From Massilia antarctica (GTDB lineage Bacteria; Pseudomonadota; Gammaproteobacteria; Burkholderiales; Burkholderiaceae_D), in assembly GCF_015689335.1 (NCBI RefSeq), contig NZ_CP065053.1:868001-932000 (forward strand): a stretch of DNA of 64,000 nucleotides, written 5' to 3'. This document shows, one piece after another, positions 8,622-23,062 of the stretch (position 1 is the first letter of the stretch; every line of letters begins with the position of its first letter). The translations under genes were made by a program, and so were the position numbers. The notes beneath the pieces were generated by a model. It ran no database searches. It was not told where the DNA came from and saw nothing but the letters and a program-made list of their open reading frames with translations.

Positions 8622-9406
8622 GTCCGCACCCAGTCCAGCGCCGCTTCGGTGAGTTGGCGCAGCAGCGGCTGGACCGCGGCCGCAATCTCGGAACGGTACG
8701 CGAACGGTGCGTGTTCGTCCATGTACAGGTCCTGGCACATCTCCAGCTGGATCGCATGCACGTTCACGCCGGGCTGGCCGTAATGGCGCGTGATGTAGCC
8801 ACCCTTGAAACGCCCGTTGACGGCCACCGAAAAACGGTCCTGCGAGCGCGCCACGCCCACCACGGCCTGTTCCAGTCCCGGCGCGCACGAGGTGCCCTGG
8901 GCGCTGCCGAAATTGAGGTCCGGCAGGCGCCCCTCGAAAAAGCGCGGCACCACCGAGGCGATCGAATGGGCGTCCCACAGCACCACCCTGCCGTGCAGCG
9001 CCAGCAGGCGGTCGATTTCGGCGCGCAGCTGGCGGTGATACGGCTGCCAGTAGCGCACCAGCCGTCCGCGCACGTCATGCTCGTCTGGCGCCTGGCCATC
9101 CAGATACAGCGCGTTGTTGGCGAAGGTGTCGACCGGACAAAGCCCGGTCGTGTCCAGCCCCGGATACAGATTGGTGTCTTCCGGCGGGCGATTCAGGTCG
9201 ATCACATAGCGCGACCAGCGCGCCGAAAGGGTCGAGGCGCCCATGTCCTGCAAAAAGCCGTACAGCTGCGCCAGGTGCCAATCGGTGTCGGGACGGGCCA
9301 GTGCCTCGGGCGACAGGCGCGCCGCGATGTCGTCCGGGATATCGGTGCCCACGTGCGGCATCGACACCAGCAATGGAATACTGCCCGCCTTGAAGTCAAA
9401 ATCCAT
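8618..9406 (-). CDS. hutG: N-formylglutamate deformylase
   Basis: A 262-residue N-formylglutamate amidohydrolase that releases formate and L-glutamate, the last step of the five-step route. Family motifs are LVSMPHVGTDIPDDI at the N-terminus, DTDWHLAQLYGFL, YVIDLNRPPED and LWDAHSIASVVPRFFEG. It is unrelated to the arginase-type HutG of the four-step route, in agreement with the presence of hutF. ATG 9406 has AAGGTGG upstream. It follows hutH by 40 bases and overlaps hutF by 4. Confidence 0.95.
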   Translation of the reverse strand: MDFDFKAGSIPLLVSMPHVGTDIPDDIAARLSPEALARPDTDWHLAQLYGFLQDMGASTLSARWSRYVIDLNRPPEDTNLYPGLDTTGLCPVDTFANNALYLDGQAPDEHDVRGRLVRYWQPYHRQLRAEIDRLLALHGRVVLWDAHSIASVVPRFFEGRLPDLNFGSAQGTSCAPGLEQAVVGVARSQDRFSVAVNGRFKGGYITRHYGQPGVNVHAIQLEMCQDLYMDEHAPFAYRSEIAAAVQPLLRQLTEAALDWVRT

Positions 9407-9446
9407 GTTCGCCCACCTTTACATTTTTTGCATTATGGCCTGATTA

Positions 9447-11012
9447 TCAATGCGAAGGCACAGCGCTGTACAGCGCCGCGAACAGCGGTTTGCACGAAGC
9501 GCTCAACTCGCCGTCCAGCACCATCTGGCGCGCCGCCTCGATATCCGGGGCAAAGAAGCGGTCGGCGTCAAAAAACGGCACCTTCTGGCGCAATTGCTGG
9601 TGCACGTGCTCCAGGTGCGGCGAGGAGGTGAGCGGACGGTGGAAATCGATCCCCTGCGCCGCCGCCAGCAGCTCGATGGCGACAATCACCGCCGTATTGT
9701 GCGCCATGTCGTCCAGGCGGCGCGCCGCAAAGGTGGCCATGCTCACATGGTCTTCCTGGTTGGCGGAAGTGGGCAGGCTGTCCACGCTGGCCGGATGGGC
9801 CAGCGACTTGTTTTCCGACGCCAGCGCGGCGGCGGTCACGTGGGCGATCATGAAGCCCGAATTGACACCCGGCTCGCGCACCAGGAACGGCGGCAGGCCG
9901 GACAAGGTGGCGTCGATCAGCAGCGCGATGCGGCGCTCGGCCAGGCCGCCGATTTCGGCGATCGCCAGCGCCAAGGTGTCGGCCGCGAAGGCGACCGGCT
10001 CGGCGTGGAAATTGCCGCCCGAGATAATCTCGCCGGTGTCGGCGAAGATCAGCGGATTGTCGGTGACGGCATTGGCTTCGATCAGCAGGGTGCGCGACAC
10101 GTTCGCGATCAGGTCGATGATCGCGCCCATGACTTGCGGCTGGCAGCGCAGGCTGTACGGGTCTTGCACGCGCTCGTCGCCGACCAGGTGCGAGGCGCGG
10201 ATCGCGCTCGACGCCACCAGTTGGCGATAGATGGCGGCCGCCGCGATCTGGCCCGGCTGGCCGCGCACTTCATGCACACGCGCGTCGAACGGCGCATCGC
10301 TGCCCTTGGCAGCATCGAGCGACAGGGAACCGGCCACCATGGCCGCTTCCAGCAGGCGCTCGGTCATGAACAGGCCATGCAGCGCCAGCGCGGTCGAGAC
10401 CTGGGTGCCGTTGATCAGCGCCAGCCCTTCCTTGGGACCCAGCACCACCGGCTCGATGCCGGCAGCCTTGAGCGCATCAAGCGCGCCCTGCAGCTCGCCG
10501 TTCACGCGCACCTGGCCCACGCCCAGCATGGCCAGGGTCATGTGCGCCAGCGGCGCCAGGTCGCCCGAGGCGCCGACCGAACCCTTGGCCGGAATGGCCG
10601 GCATGATGCCCGCGTTGTACAGCGCGATCAGGGTATCGATGATGAGTGGGCGCACGCCCGAAAAGCCGCGCGCCAAGCTGCCGATTTTCATCAGCACGAT
10701 CAGGCGCACCACCGCATCCGACAGCAGCGCGCCGGTGCCGACCGAGTGCGACAGGATCAGGTTGCGCTGCAGTTCTTCCAGCTTTTCGTCCGGAATGCGG
10801 GTCTTGGCCAGGATGCCGAAACCGGTGTTGATGCCATAGGCGGCATCGCCCTTGGCGACGATGGCGTCCACCGCCGCGGCCGACGCCAGGATGGCCGGGT
10901 ATGCCGATGGCGCCAGGGTGAGCGCGCCTGGGGCGGCCCAGACGGCGCGCAGATCGGCCAGGGTCATCGCGCCGGGAGTGAGGGTCCAGCTCTTGTTTGA
11001 AGTCGTGTTCAT
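9447..11012 (-). CDS. hutH: Histidine ammonia-lyase
   Basis: The 521-residue enzyme deaminates L-histidine to trans-urocanate, the first step of the pathway. The MIO prosthetic group forms autocatalytically from Ala148-Ser149-Gly150 in [15 protein letters not shown]. Other family segments are [23 protein letters not shown], and QEDHVSMA toward the C-terminus. Length matches the family (about 510). It lies 34 bases after hutU and 40 before hutG in one transcription unit. Confidence 0.97.
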   Translation of the reverse strand: MNTTSNKSWTLTPGAMTLADLRAVWAAPGALTLAPSAYPAILASAAAVDAIVAKGDAAYGINTGFGILAKTRIPDEKLEELQRNLILSHSVGTGALLSDAVVRLIVLMKIGSLARGFSGVRPLIIDTLIALYNAGIMPAIPAKGSVGASGDLAPLAHMTLAMLGVGQVRVNGELQGALDALKAAGIEPVVLGPKEGLALINGTQVSTALALHGLFMTERLLEAAMVAGSLSLDAAKGSDAPFDARVHEVRGQPGQIAAAAIYRQLVASSAIRASHLVGDERVQDPYSLRCQPQVMGAIIDLIANVSRTLLIEANAVTDNPLIFADTGEIISGGNFHAEPVAFAADTLALAIAEIGGLAERRIALLIDATLSGLPPFLVREPGVNSGFMIAHVTAAALASENKSLAHPASVDSLPTSANQEDHVSMATFAARRLDDMAHNTAVIVAIELLAAAQGIDFHRPLTSSPHLEHVHQQLRQKVPFFDADRFFAPDIEAARQMVLDGELSASCKPLFAALYSAVPSH

Positions 11013-11046
11013 GTTTGCTCTGTTCAGATATGCGTGATTGGCGGAG

Positions 11047-12759
<1,713 letters not shown>

Positions 12760-12825
12760 GGCATCTCCTTCAAGAGTTTAGGGGCAGGCGCGTGCGCAGG
12801 CGGCACGCGCCCCCTGCAGCTTCAA

Positions 12826-12854
12826 AGTCTAAGTTGTATATACAACCAAGTCAA
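12826..12854 (-). promoter_or_regulatory. hut promoter with HutC operator in the spacer
   Basis: Minus-strand -35 TTGACT (12849-12854) and -10 TAGACT (12826-12831) are separated by exactly 17 bases. The spacer is nearly filled by the perfect 14-bp palindrome GTTGTATATACAAC (12833-12846), which matches the TGTA-TACA type site bound by HutC repressors. A bound HutC dimer would block RNA polymerase; urocanate is the known inducer of the family. It serves hutU and the genes downstream. Confidence 0.85.
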
Positions 12855-12889
12855 ATCATTTATGCACCCCCCCGCCGCTCTTTTCCTTG

Positions 12890-14563
12890 TCACTCTTTGC
12901 TGAACACCTGCCGGCCGCCGACCCAGGTTTGCAGCACGCCGACCTTGTGGAGTTCGGCCGCCGGCATGGTGAACAGGTCCTGGTCGACGACGATGAAATC
13001 GGCCCACTTGCCCTTCTCCAGCGAGCCGGTGAATTTTTCCTGATGGCCGGCCCAGGCCGCGTCCAGGGTGAAGCAGCGCAGCGCTTCCTTGAGCGTCATG
13101 GCCTCGTTGGCATACCAGCCGGCGGCTGGCCGGCCGGCCGCATCCTGGCGCGTGACGGCCGCGTGGATGCCGAAGAAGGGGTTGGACGACTCCACCGGGA
13201 AGTCCGAGCCGCAGGCGATGCGCGAGCCTTGCTTGAGAAACGTGCGCCAGGCGTAGGCGCCCTTGATGCGCTGCGGGCCGACGCGCTGTTCGGCCATGTT
13301 CATGTCGGACGTGGCGTGGGTCGGCTGCATCGACGGCACGATGCCGATGGTCTTGAAGCGCGCGATGTCGGACGGTGCCACCACTTGCGCGTGCTCGATG
13401 CGGTGGCGCAGCGCGGCACCCTGATAGCGTGGGATCAGTTGCTGGTAGCCGTCCAGGATCTGGCGGTTGCCGGCGTCGCCGATGGCGTGCACGTTGACCT
13501 GATAGCCGCGCCGCATGGCCTTGTCCATCATCGCGTAGATATCCGCGTTCTGGCGGAACAGCAGGCCGTGCGACGCGGGTTCGTCGCTGTAGGGCGCGAT
13601 CAGGGCCGCGCCGCGGCTGCCCAGGGCGCCGTCCGCATACAGCTTGACCGCACGCAGCGCATACAGGTCGTTGGCGTAGGTCTTGAGCGGGCCCCTGGCC
13701 GAGAGCTGGTCGAAGTCGGCGCCGACGTCGCCGATCATGGCGTACACGCGCGCGCTGAGTTTGCCGTGATCGGCGTAATCGCGGTACAGCGCATCCTGGC
13801 TGGCGTTGATGCCGGCGTCGTGCACGCCGGTCAGGCCCATTTGCGCGATCTGCTTCAGGGCGCGGTCGAGGACCACCCTGGCCTGGGCTTCGGACTGCTT
13901 CGGCAGCACCTTCGCTACCAGTTCCTGGGCCGCGTCGACCAGGACACCGCTGGCATTGCCGTCGGCATCGCGCACGATCTTGCCGCCGGCGGGGTCGGGG
14001 GTGTCCCTGGTGATGCCCGCCAGTTGCAGCGCGCGCGTGTTGGCCCAGCCGGCGTGGCCGTCGACCCGTTCGAGCCAGATGGGGCGGTCGGCGACGGCGC
14101 CATCGAGTTCGGCGGCGGTGGGAAAGCGGCCCAGTTTCCAGATCTCCTGGTTCCAGCCGCGGCCGCGCAGCCAAAGATGCGAGGGATTGGCGCGCGCGTA
14201 GTCGGCGGCGGCTTTCAGGGCATCGGCCAGGGTGGCGCTGCCGGCCAGGTCGAGCTGGGTGAGCATCTCGCCCAAGCCGAACACGTGGCCGTGGGCGTCG
14301 ATCAGGCCGGGGAGGACGGTTTTTCCCAGCAGGTCGATATGGCGCGCCTTGGGGGCTTTGGCGCGGGTCTGGGCGGCGCTGCCGACGGCCAGGATGCGGC
14401 CCTTGTCATCGAACGCCAGGGACGTGAAGCGCAGCAGCGCGTTGCGGCTGTCGAGGGTATAGCCGTTGGCGTTATCGAGGACGGTGTCCGCCTGCGCCGG
14501 CGCGGCCGCCCCGAGGACGGCGAAGATGGCGAGACAGCACTGCAAAGGGATCGGGCGCATCAT
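12890..14563 (-). CDS. Exported amidohydrolase, YtcJ-like
   Basis: A 557-residue amidohydrolase of the YtcJ/amidohydro_3 group: VLPGLIDAHGHVFGLGE carries the metal-binding HxH, with later VNVHAIGDAGN, LRHRIEHAQVV and CGSDFPVESSNPFFGIHAAV with the metal Asp. The N-terminus (residues 1-25, ending PAQA) looks like a Sec signal peptide, so it may act in the periplasm. Substrate is not known for this group. It lies upstream of the hut promoter, has a 130-base gap to hutU, and is therefore probably a separate unit; proximity to hut does not prove a role in histidine use. Confidence 0.8.
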   Translation of the reverse strand: MMRPIPLQCCLAIFAVLGAAAPAQADTVLDNANGYTLDSRNALLRFTSLAFDDKGRILAVGSAAQTRAKAPKARHIDLLGKTVLPGLIDAHGHVFGLGEMLTQLDLAGSATLADALKAAADYARANPSHLWLRGRGWNQEIWKLGRFPTAAELDGAVADRPIWLERVDGHAGWANTRALQLAGITRDTPDPAGGKIVRDADGNASGVLVDAAQELVAKVLPKQSEAQARVVLDRALKQIAQMGLTGVHDAGINASQDALYRDYADHGKLSARVYAMIGDVGADFDQLSARGPLKTYANDLYALRAVKLYADGALGSRGAALIAPYSDEPASHGLLFRQNADIYAMMDKAMRRGYQVNVHAIGDAGNRQILDGYQQLIPRYQGAALRHRIEHAQVVAPSDIARFKTIGIVPSMQPTHATSDMNMAEQRVGPQRIKGAYAWRTFLKQGSRIACGSDFPVESSNPFFGIHAAVTRQDAAGRPAAGWYANEAMTLKEALRCFTLDAAWAGHQEKFTGSLEKGKWADFIVVDQDLFTMPAAELHKVGVLQTWVGGRQVFSKE

Positions 14564-14639
14564 TTCTCCATTCGGTGGGCAAGCCCAAAGTGTAGCGCGC
14601 TTTGCTTGCTCGTCAACTTGTTGCTTGACCGCGCACCTG

Positions 14640-14727
14640 CACCGGGGTCTGACCTCTGATTAGCAATTAAATTCCCGTTTGCAACTTAGTATCTTCATAC
14701 GGCGCCACCGGGGTCTGACCTCTGTTT
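14640..14727 (+). repeat. REP pair upstream of the RAYT gene
   Basis: Two direct copies of ACCGGGGTCTGACCTCTG (from 14641 and from 14707) lie 66 bases apart, each followed by a T/A-rich TTAGCAA. Their core is the GGGGTCTGACC half of the palindromic family seen in inverted orientation at 15534-15622 and in fuller form at 24855-24933. The rest of the gap 14564-14830 shows no other feature. Confidence 0.8.
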
Positions 14728-14830
14728 AGCAACAAAACGCGCGCAGTTGATGCAAGCCCAAGATGACGTCGCTTAAGGCGTTACGCTGATGCAGCCTGTT
14801 CATCCCCTACTCCCTTTTCCAGAGCACCTT

Positions 14831-15514
14831 ATGCCACGCCGACACCGCCTGATTGTCCCCGACGTCCCCATACACATCATTCAACGAGGCAACAATCGCT
14901 TGCCCTGCTTTTTTGTCGAGGCGGACTATCTCGTCTATCTCGATCTGCTACGGATCGCCGCCGAACAAGCGGGCTGCAGCGTGCACGCTTATGTACTGAT
15001 GACGAACCACATCCATTTGCTGGTATCGCCGCAGTCGAGCTCGTCGCCGGCAGCCATGATGAAGTCGCTTGGAGAACGCTACGTTCAATATGTCAACCGC
15101 CGCCATCAGCGCATTGGCACCTTGTGGCAGGGACGGTATCGGTCGTGCCTGGTTCAGGAAGATCACTATTTTTTCGTGTGCCAACGGTATATCGAACTCA
15201 ATCCGGTGCGAGCCGGCATTGTGGCTCATCCCTTGGACTACCGATGGTCGAGTTATCAAGCAAACGCGTATGGGGAAGCGAGCCGCATTGTCAAGCCACA
15301 CGCGCTGTATTCAGCGCTTGCGGCGGAACACTCGGAGCGCGAGCTCAGCTATCGTGCATTGTTTCTGGAGAAAATGCCGTGGGCGATGATCGAGCAAGTG
15401 CGCGACGCTACCAATCGCAACGCGGTCCTTGGAAACGAAGAATTTATCGCGCGAATGGCAAGGGCCAGTGGTGAGGATGTCATGCCGCGACGCCAAGGGA
15501 GACATCGAGACTAA
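14831..15514 (+). CDS. REP-associated tyrosine transposase (RAYT, Y1 family)
   Basis: A 227-residue Y1_Tnp single-strand transposase of the HUH type. HIIQRGNNR at the start, the metal-binding TNHIHLLVSP (HIH) around residue 60, and the catalytic tyrosine in CQRYIELNPVRAGIV near residue 120 are all present, so it looks intact. RAYTs are domesticated IS200/IS605 relatives that recognise and move REP sequences. ATG 14831 is chosen because MPRRHRLIVP is the usual RAYT N-terminus; an in-frame ATG at 14789 adds a non-conserved leader. Flanking inverted REP copies on both sides support the assignment. GC is lower than in the neighbours. Confidence 0.92.
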   Translation: MPRRHRLIVPDVPIHIIQRGNNRLPCFFVEADYLVYLDLLRIAAEQAGCSVHAYVLMTNHIHLLVSPQSSSSPAAMMKSLGERYVQYVNRRHQRIGTLWQGRYRSCLVQEDHYFFVCQRYIELNPVRAGIVAHPLDYRWSSYQANAYGEASRIVKPHALYSALAAEHSERELSYRALFLEKMPWAMIEQVRDATNRNAVLGNEEFIARMARASGEDVMPRRQGRHRD

Positions 15515-15533
15515 ACCGGCTGGAATAATTTCG

Positions 15534-15622
15534 AATCAGAGGTCAGACCCCGGTTAAGTGCTGAAGTGGCAAAAAAATATGCCACAAGCAAAAAATTTCG
15601 AATCAGAGGTCGGACCCCGGTT
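15534..15622 (-). repeat. REP pair downstream of the RAYT gene
   Basis: Two copies of AATCAGAGGTC(A/G)GACCCCGGTT at 15534-15555 and 15601-15622, the inverse complement of the copies at 14641 and 14707. The two pairs thus frame the transposase gene as inverted repeats, an arrangement usual for RAYT loci. Confidence 0.8.
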
Positions 15623-15628
15623 GTAGGA

Positions 15629-16321
15629 CTATTCGGCGTCGTGGAAGATGATGCCGAGGGTGTGGCGGTGCCCGGAACGCACCCGGCTCACGCCGTGCCG
15701 CATCGTGACGCGGTAGGGGCCGCGCGTGCCGTTGACCGGCCGCTGGTTCACCGGGAATATCACGGCGTCGCCCTGCCCCAGCCCCACCACTTCGACCCGC
15801 GATTGCATGCGCGGGCGCTGTTCGGTCAGCACGAATTCGCCTCCCGTGAAGTCCTCTCCCGGCCGCGATAGCAGTATCGCAAGCTGCAAGGGGAACACGT
15901 GTTCGCCGTACAGGTCCTGGTGCAGGCAGTTGTAGTCGCCTTCGCGATAGCGCAGGATCAGGGGCGTCGGCCGGCGCTGCCCCGCCGCGTGGCAGCGCGC
16001 CAGAAACGCGTCGTGCTGCGCCGGAAAGCGGGTGTCGATCCCCATCGCGCCATGCCAGCGGTTGGCGATGCCCGCCAGCGGCCCGTACATCCCTGTGCGC
16101 AGCTCGGCGAGGCGCTCGGGCAGCGGGTAGTCGAAATAGCGGTACTCGCCGCGCCCGAAGCCGTGCCGCTCCATTACCACGCGGCTGCGGTAGCGCGCCT
16201 GGTCGTCGTAGGCGCCGGCATAGGCACTGCATTCCTGCGCATCGAGCAAGCCTTGCACCACGGCGCATCCGTGCGCATCGAGGTCGGCGCCGATGCGGTC
16301 CCAGTCGATCGCCTCGCTCAT
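15629..16321 (-). CDS. 2OG-Fe(II) oxygenase
   Basis: A 230-residue protein with the double-stranded beta-helix dioxygenase fold: CLHQDLYGEH provides the iron-binding HxD, TGGEFVLTEQRP is the conserved turn, and RHGVSRVRSGHRHTLGIIFHD gives the distal His and the 2-oxoglutarate-binding Arg. The start overlaps the stop of ada (ATGA at 16318-16321), so it is co-expressed with an alkylation-response regulator. That context suggests repair of alkylated nucleic acid, as AlkB does, but the sequence resembles prolyl-hydroxylase-type oxygenases more than AlkB; substrate is unproven. Confidence 0.82.
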   Translation of the reverse strand: MSEAIDWDRIGADLDAHGCAVVQGLLDAQECSAYAGAYDDQARYRSRVVMERHGFGRGEYRYFDYPLPERLAELRTGMYGPLAGIANRWHGAMGIDTRFPAQHDAFLARCHAAGQRRPTPLILRYREGDYNCLHQDLYGEHVFPLQLAILLSRPGEDFTGGEFVLTEQRPRMQSRVEVVGLGQGDAVIFPVNQRPVNGTRGPYRVTMRHGVSRVRSGHRHTLGIIFHDAE

Positions 16322-17433
16322 GCCGCGCCACCGTCGCTGCCTTCGCTCTCGCGCTCGAGCAAAATGCGCTTGCGCTCGACGCCCCAGCGGTAGCCGGACA
16401 GCGAACCGTCGGTGCGCACCACCCGGTGGCAGGGAATGGCCACCGCGACCGGATTGGCGGCGCAGGCGCCGGCAATCGCGCGCGCGCCCGTCGGCACGCC
16501 GATCCGCGCGGCCAGTTCGGAATAGCTGACGGTCTGCCCAGCGGGAATCTCGCGCAGCGCCTGCCATACGCGCTGCTGGAAGGCGGTGCCGCGCACGTCG
16601 AGCGGCAGGTCGAGGCCCACGCCGGGCGCTTCGACCAGCCCGACCACGCGCGCAATCGTGGCTTCGAAGCCGGCGTCGGCGCCGCGCAGGTCGGCCGCGG
16701 GGAAGCGGTCCTGCAGGTCGCGCGCCAGCAAGTCGGGGTCGTCGCCGATCAGGATCGCGCAGATGCCTTTGTCGGTGGATGCCACCAGGATCGCGCCGAG
16801 CGAGCAGGCGCCGATCGCGAAGCGGATCACGGTGCCGCTGCCGCCGGCGCGCCAGGCGGTCGGGGTCATGCCGAGCCGCGCGGGGGCGCTGGCGTAAAAG
16901 CGTGCGCTGGAGTTGTAGCCGGCCGCGTAAATGGCTTCGGTGACGCTGGCGGCGGCGGCCAGGCCGGCGTCGACCTTGCCGGCGCGGCGCGCGGCGGCGT
17001 AGGCCTTGGGCGTGATGCCGGTGTGCTGCTTGAAGACGCGGTGAAAATGGAAGCGGCTCATGCCGCATGCCTCGGCCAGGCTGTCGAGGTCGAGCCCGGC
17101 CTCGCTTGTGTCGATCAGGCGGCAGGCTTGCGCCACGATGCGGGCGTGGCGCTCGGCCAGCGGCGGCTGGTCCGGCTTGCAGCGCAGGCAGGGCCGAAAC
17201 CCGGCCTGCTGGGCGTCGGCGCCGCTGGCGTGGAAGGCGACGTTGGCGCGCAGGGCGGCACGCGCGCCGCACGAGGGCCGGCAGTAGACGCCGGTGCTGC
17301 GTACCGAGTAATAAAAGACGCCGTCGGCCTCGCCGTCGCGCCGCTGTACCGCGGCCCAGCGCGCCTCGTCGCTGTCGTAGCCGCTGCTGCTGGTGCTACT
17401 GCTGGTGCTGCTGATGTTCATTGCTGCTTTCAT
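16318..17433 (-). CDS. ada: Bifunctional Ada regulator / O6-methylguanine-DNA methyltransferase
   Basis: A 371-residue protein in the standard Ada order: N-terminal zinc/methyl-phosphotriester domain (TGVYCRPSCGARAAL and FRPCLRCKPD, the four Cys), an AraC-type HTH (LAEACGMSRFHFHRVFKQHTGITPKAY), and the methyltransferase with the acceptor Cys in NPVAVAIPCHRVVR. It transfers methyl groups from DNA to its own Cys and then activates alkylation-response genes. ATG 17433 is preferred since AGGAG lies 8 bases upstream; a Ser-rich low-complexity linker (SSTSSSTSSSG) follows the start. It is first in an operon with the 2OG oxygenase and divergent from hutC. Confidence 0.95.
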   Translation of the reverse strand: MKAAMNISSTSSSTSSSGYDSDEARWAAVQRRDGEADGVFYYSVRSTGVYCRPSCGARAALRANVAFHASGADAQQAGFRPCLRCKPDQPPLAERHARIVAQACRLIDTSEAGLDLDSLAEACGMSRFHFHRVFKQHTGITPKAYAAARRAGKVDAGLAAAASVTEAIYAAGYNSSARFYASAPARLGMTPTAWRAGGSGTVIRFAIGACSLGAILVASTDKGICAILIGDDPDLLARDLQDRFPAADLRGADAGFEATIARVVGLVEAPGVGLDLPLDVRGTAFQQRVWQALREIPAGQTVSYSELAARIGVPTGARAIAGACAANPVAVAIPCHRVVRTDGSLSGYRWGVERKRILLERESEGSDGGAA

Positions 17434-17577
17434 GGTGGTGCTCCTGTTGGCGATGCTATTCGCAGGCACCCATCGTAGGCGGCGCGGCGGCGGCGGTCAT
17501 CCCACTGCTTGCTTTTGAATCGGGCGCCGCGCCCACGGTGCTAAAATCCGGTTTTGAGCCGGCCTTCGGAGAGTAGT

Positions 17578-18297
17578 TTGGAACAGCAGATTGCGCAAGA
17601 CACGACCCCGATTTTCCAGCGTATCAAGGATTATCTGCTCGGCGAAATCGCCGCCGGCCGCTGGAAGGAGGGCGATGTGGTGCCGTCCGAGCAGGCCCTG
17701 GTGCGCCAGTTCGGGGTTTCGCGCATGACCGTCAACCGCGCCGTGCGCGAGCTGACGGCCGAGCAGGTGCTGACCCGCCGCCAGGGTTCGGGCACCTATG
17801 TGGCACCGCAGAAGTACCAGGCCACCCTGGTCGAGATCCGCAGCATCGCCGATGAAATCCGCGCGCGCGGCCACCGTCACCGCAGCGGCCTGCATCTGCT
17901 GGAACAAGCCCGCGCCAGCGAGCTGCTGGCGCTGCAGTTCGGGCTGGCGCATGGCCAGCCGCTGTTTCATTCGGTGATCGTGCACTTCGAGAACGAGGTG
18001 CCGATCCAGGTCGAGGACCGCTGGGTCAATCCGGCCTGCGCCCCCGACTACCTGGCCGAGGATTTTTCCGCCATCACCCCCAACGAGCACCTGATGAAGG
18101 CCGCCCCGCTGCAAAGCGCCAGCTACAGCATCGAAGCCCTGCCCGCCCCGCGCGATATCGCCACGATGCTGGCGATCGGGCCGCGCCAGTGTTGTCTGGT
18201 GCTCAAGCGCAAGACGCACGCGCTGGGACAAATCGCGTCGGTCGTGACAATGTGGCATCCCGGCCAGCTATATCAGTTCACCGGCAAGGTCGGCTGA
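17578..18297 (+). CDS. hutC: Histidine utilization repressor, GntR/UTRA family
   Basis: A 239-residue repressor with an N-terminal GntR winged helix (PSEQALVRQFGVSRMTVNRAVRELTAEQVLTRRQGSGTYVA, residues about 35-75) and a UTRA ligand-binding domain that senses urocanate (VEDRWVNPACAPDYL, SYSIEAL). I prefer the TTG at 17578 because GGAGAG lies 5 bases upstream at 17568-17573; an in-frame TTG at 17554 coincides with the expected transcription start after TAAAAT at 17542-17547. Its probable target is the palindrome at 12833-12846. No such site is seen before hutC itself, so autoregulation is not evident. It sits about 5 kb from hutU, split off by ada and the RAYT locus. Confidence 0.93.
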   Translation: MEQQIAQDTTPIFQRIKDYLLGEIAAGRWKEGDVVPSEQALVRQFGVSRMTVNRAVRELTAEQVLTRRQGSGTYVAPQKYQATLVEIRSIADEIRARGHRHRSGLHLLEQARASELLALQFGLAHGQPLFHSVIVHFENEVPIQVEDRWVNPACAPDYLAEDFSAITPNEHLMKAAPLQSASYSIEALPAPRDIATMLAIGPRQCCLVLKRKTHALGQIASVVTMWHPGQLYQFTGKVG

Positions 18298-18380
18298 GCA
18301 AGCGCGCGGCAGAAATACGACACTTTTTCCCGCACAATAGACATAGATTCCTGTCGGTAAATTCCCTTGGATCAAAAAAT

Positions 18381-18408
18381 GGCTACTATGGAGGTAGCCT
18401 AACTCCTC
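18381..18408 (+). promoter_or_regulatory. Possible leader pseudoknot before the hybrid kinase gene
   Basis: GGCTAC (18381-18386) and GTAGCC (18394-18399) form a 6-bp stem with a 7-base loop TATGGAG; loop bases GGAG (18390-18393) can pair with CTCC at 18403-18406, giving an H-type pseudoknot 17 bases before the ATG at 18425. It matches no riboswitch class I know. The structure is predicted by eye only. Confidence 0.35.
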
Positions 18409-18424
18409 TTCGGATGGCCCCGCC

Positions 18425-22282
<3,858 letters not shown>

Positions 22283-22390
22283 AAAAAACCGCGCGCACCT
22301 GCCGTTCGGCGGCGACTTCCGGGATAATAGTAGGGCACGCGCGAGAAAGCGTGACGACAATAACGACAATAACAGCCGCTAAAGACAACC

Positions 22391-22873
22391 ATGGACGAGC
22401 CCGCCAAACAGGCCCCGGCCCCACGCATCCGCGTGCTGCTGCTGGACGATGATCATTTTATGCTGGAACTGCTGAGCGACATGCTGGCCGATATCGGCGC
22501 CGCCGCCAGCCCCCCGGCCGGCTTCGAGGTGCGCGCCGAATCGGACGCGCGGCGCGCCCTGGCCAGCCTGGCGCTCGATGCGCCGGACCTGCTGATCTGC
22601 GACCTGTCGATGCCGGACATGGATGGCATCGAATTCATGCAGGCGGCCGCCGCGGGCGGCTTCGGCGGCGGCGTGATGCTGCTTTCGGGCATGGACAGCG
22701 GCGTACGCAAGGCGGCCGAGCGGCTGGCCAAGGCGCACGGACTGAACGTGCTGGGCGCCTTCAAGAAGCCGATCAGCGCCCAGGAACTGCAGGCGGCGCT
22801 GGCCGCGCTGCTGCTGCCGGACAGCCCCGGACAAGAGAATTCGTACAATCTTTCTCCCGTTTCGGGAAAATAG
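22391..22873 (+). CDS. Single-domain response regulator
   Basis: A 160-residue receiver domain without output domain: the acidic pocket is VLLLDDDHFM, the phosphoacceptor Asp is in LLICDLSMPDMDGIEF, and the conserved Lys is in GAFKKPIS. It starts 108 bases after the hybrid kinase gene in the same direction and is likely its partner, acting like a CheY/DivK type signal by protein contact. The last 20 residues are non-conserved. The gap before it contains a short direct repeat (ACGACAATA twice) but no recognisable promoter. Confidence 0.88.
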   Translation: MDEPAKQAPAPRIRVLLLDDDHFMLELLSDMLADIGAAASPPAGFEVRAESDARRALASLALDAPDLLICDLSMPDMDGIEFMQAAAAGGFGGGVMLLSGMDSGVRKAAERLAKAHGLNVLGAFKKPISAQELQAALAALLLPDSPGQENSYNLSPVSGK

Positions 22874-23062
22874 GTTATTATTTCGGCTAAATCCCCGCCT
22901 GACACCCTCTGCCGCCCTTCCCTATATTGAATTTGCACACACCGTCACCACCATAGTGTTGCAAGATAAAAAAGGAAACTGGCTGGCGGTTCGAGATTCC
23001 CCGAAGCAGGGTCGGCTTATCCCCCAGGCGTTATTGACCCCCTACCTCATTTAGAGGAAAAC

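Noticed and set aside
16322..17272. Extension of the 2OG oxygenase frame through ada
   Set aside because: Shadow of ada; the oxygenase fold starts at 16321, coupled to the ada stop.
17542..17556. TTG at 17554 as hutC start
   Set aside because: It falls at the expected transcription start 6 bases after TAAAAT and is a poor leaderless codon; TTG 17578 has a ribosome site.
22283..22390. Terminator or riboswitch after the hybrid kinase
   Set aside because: The A-run at 22281-22288 has no stem next to it and the rest shows only a short direct repeat.
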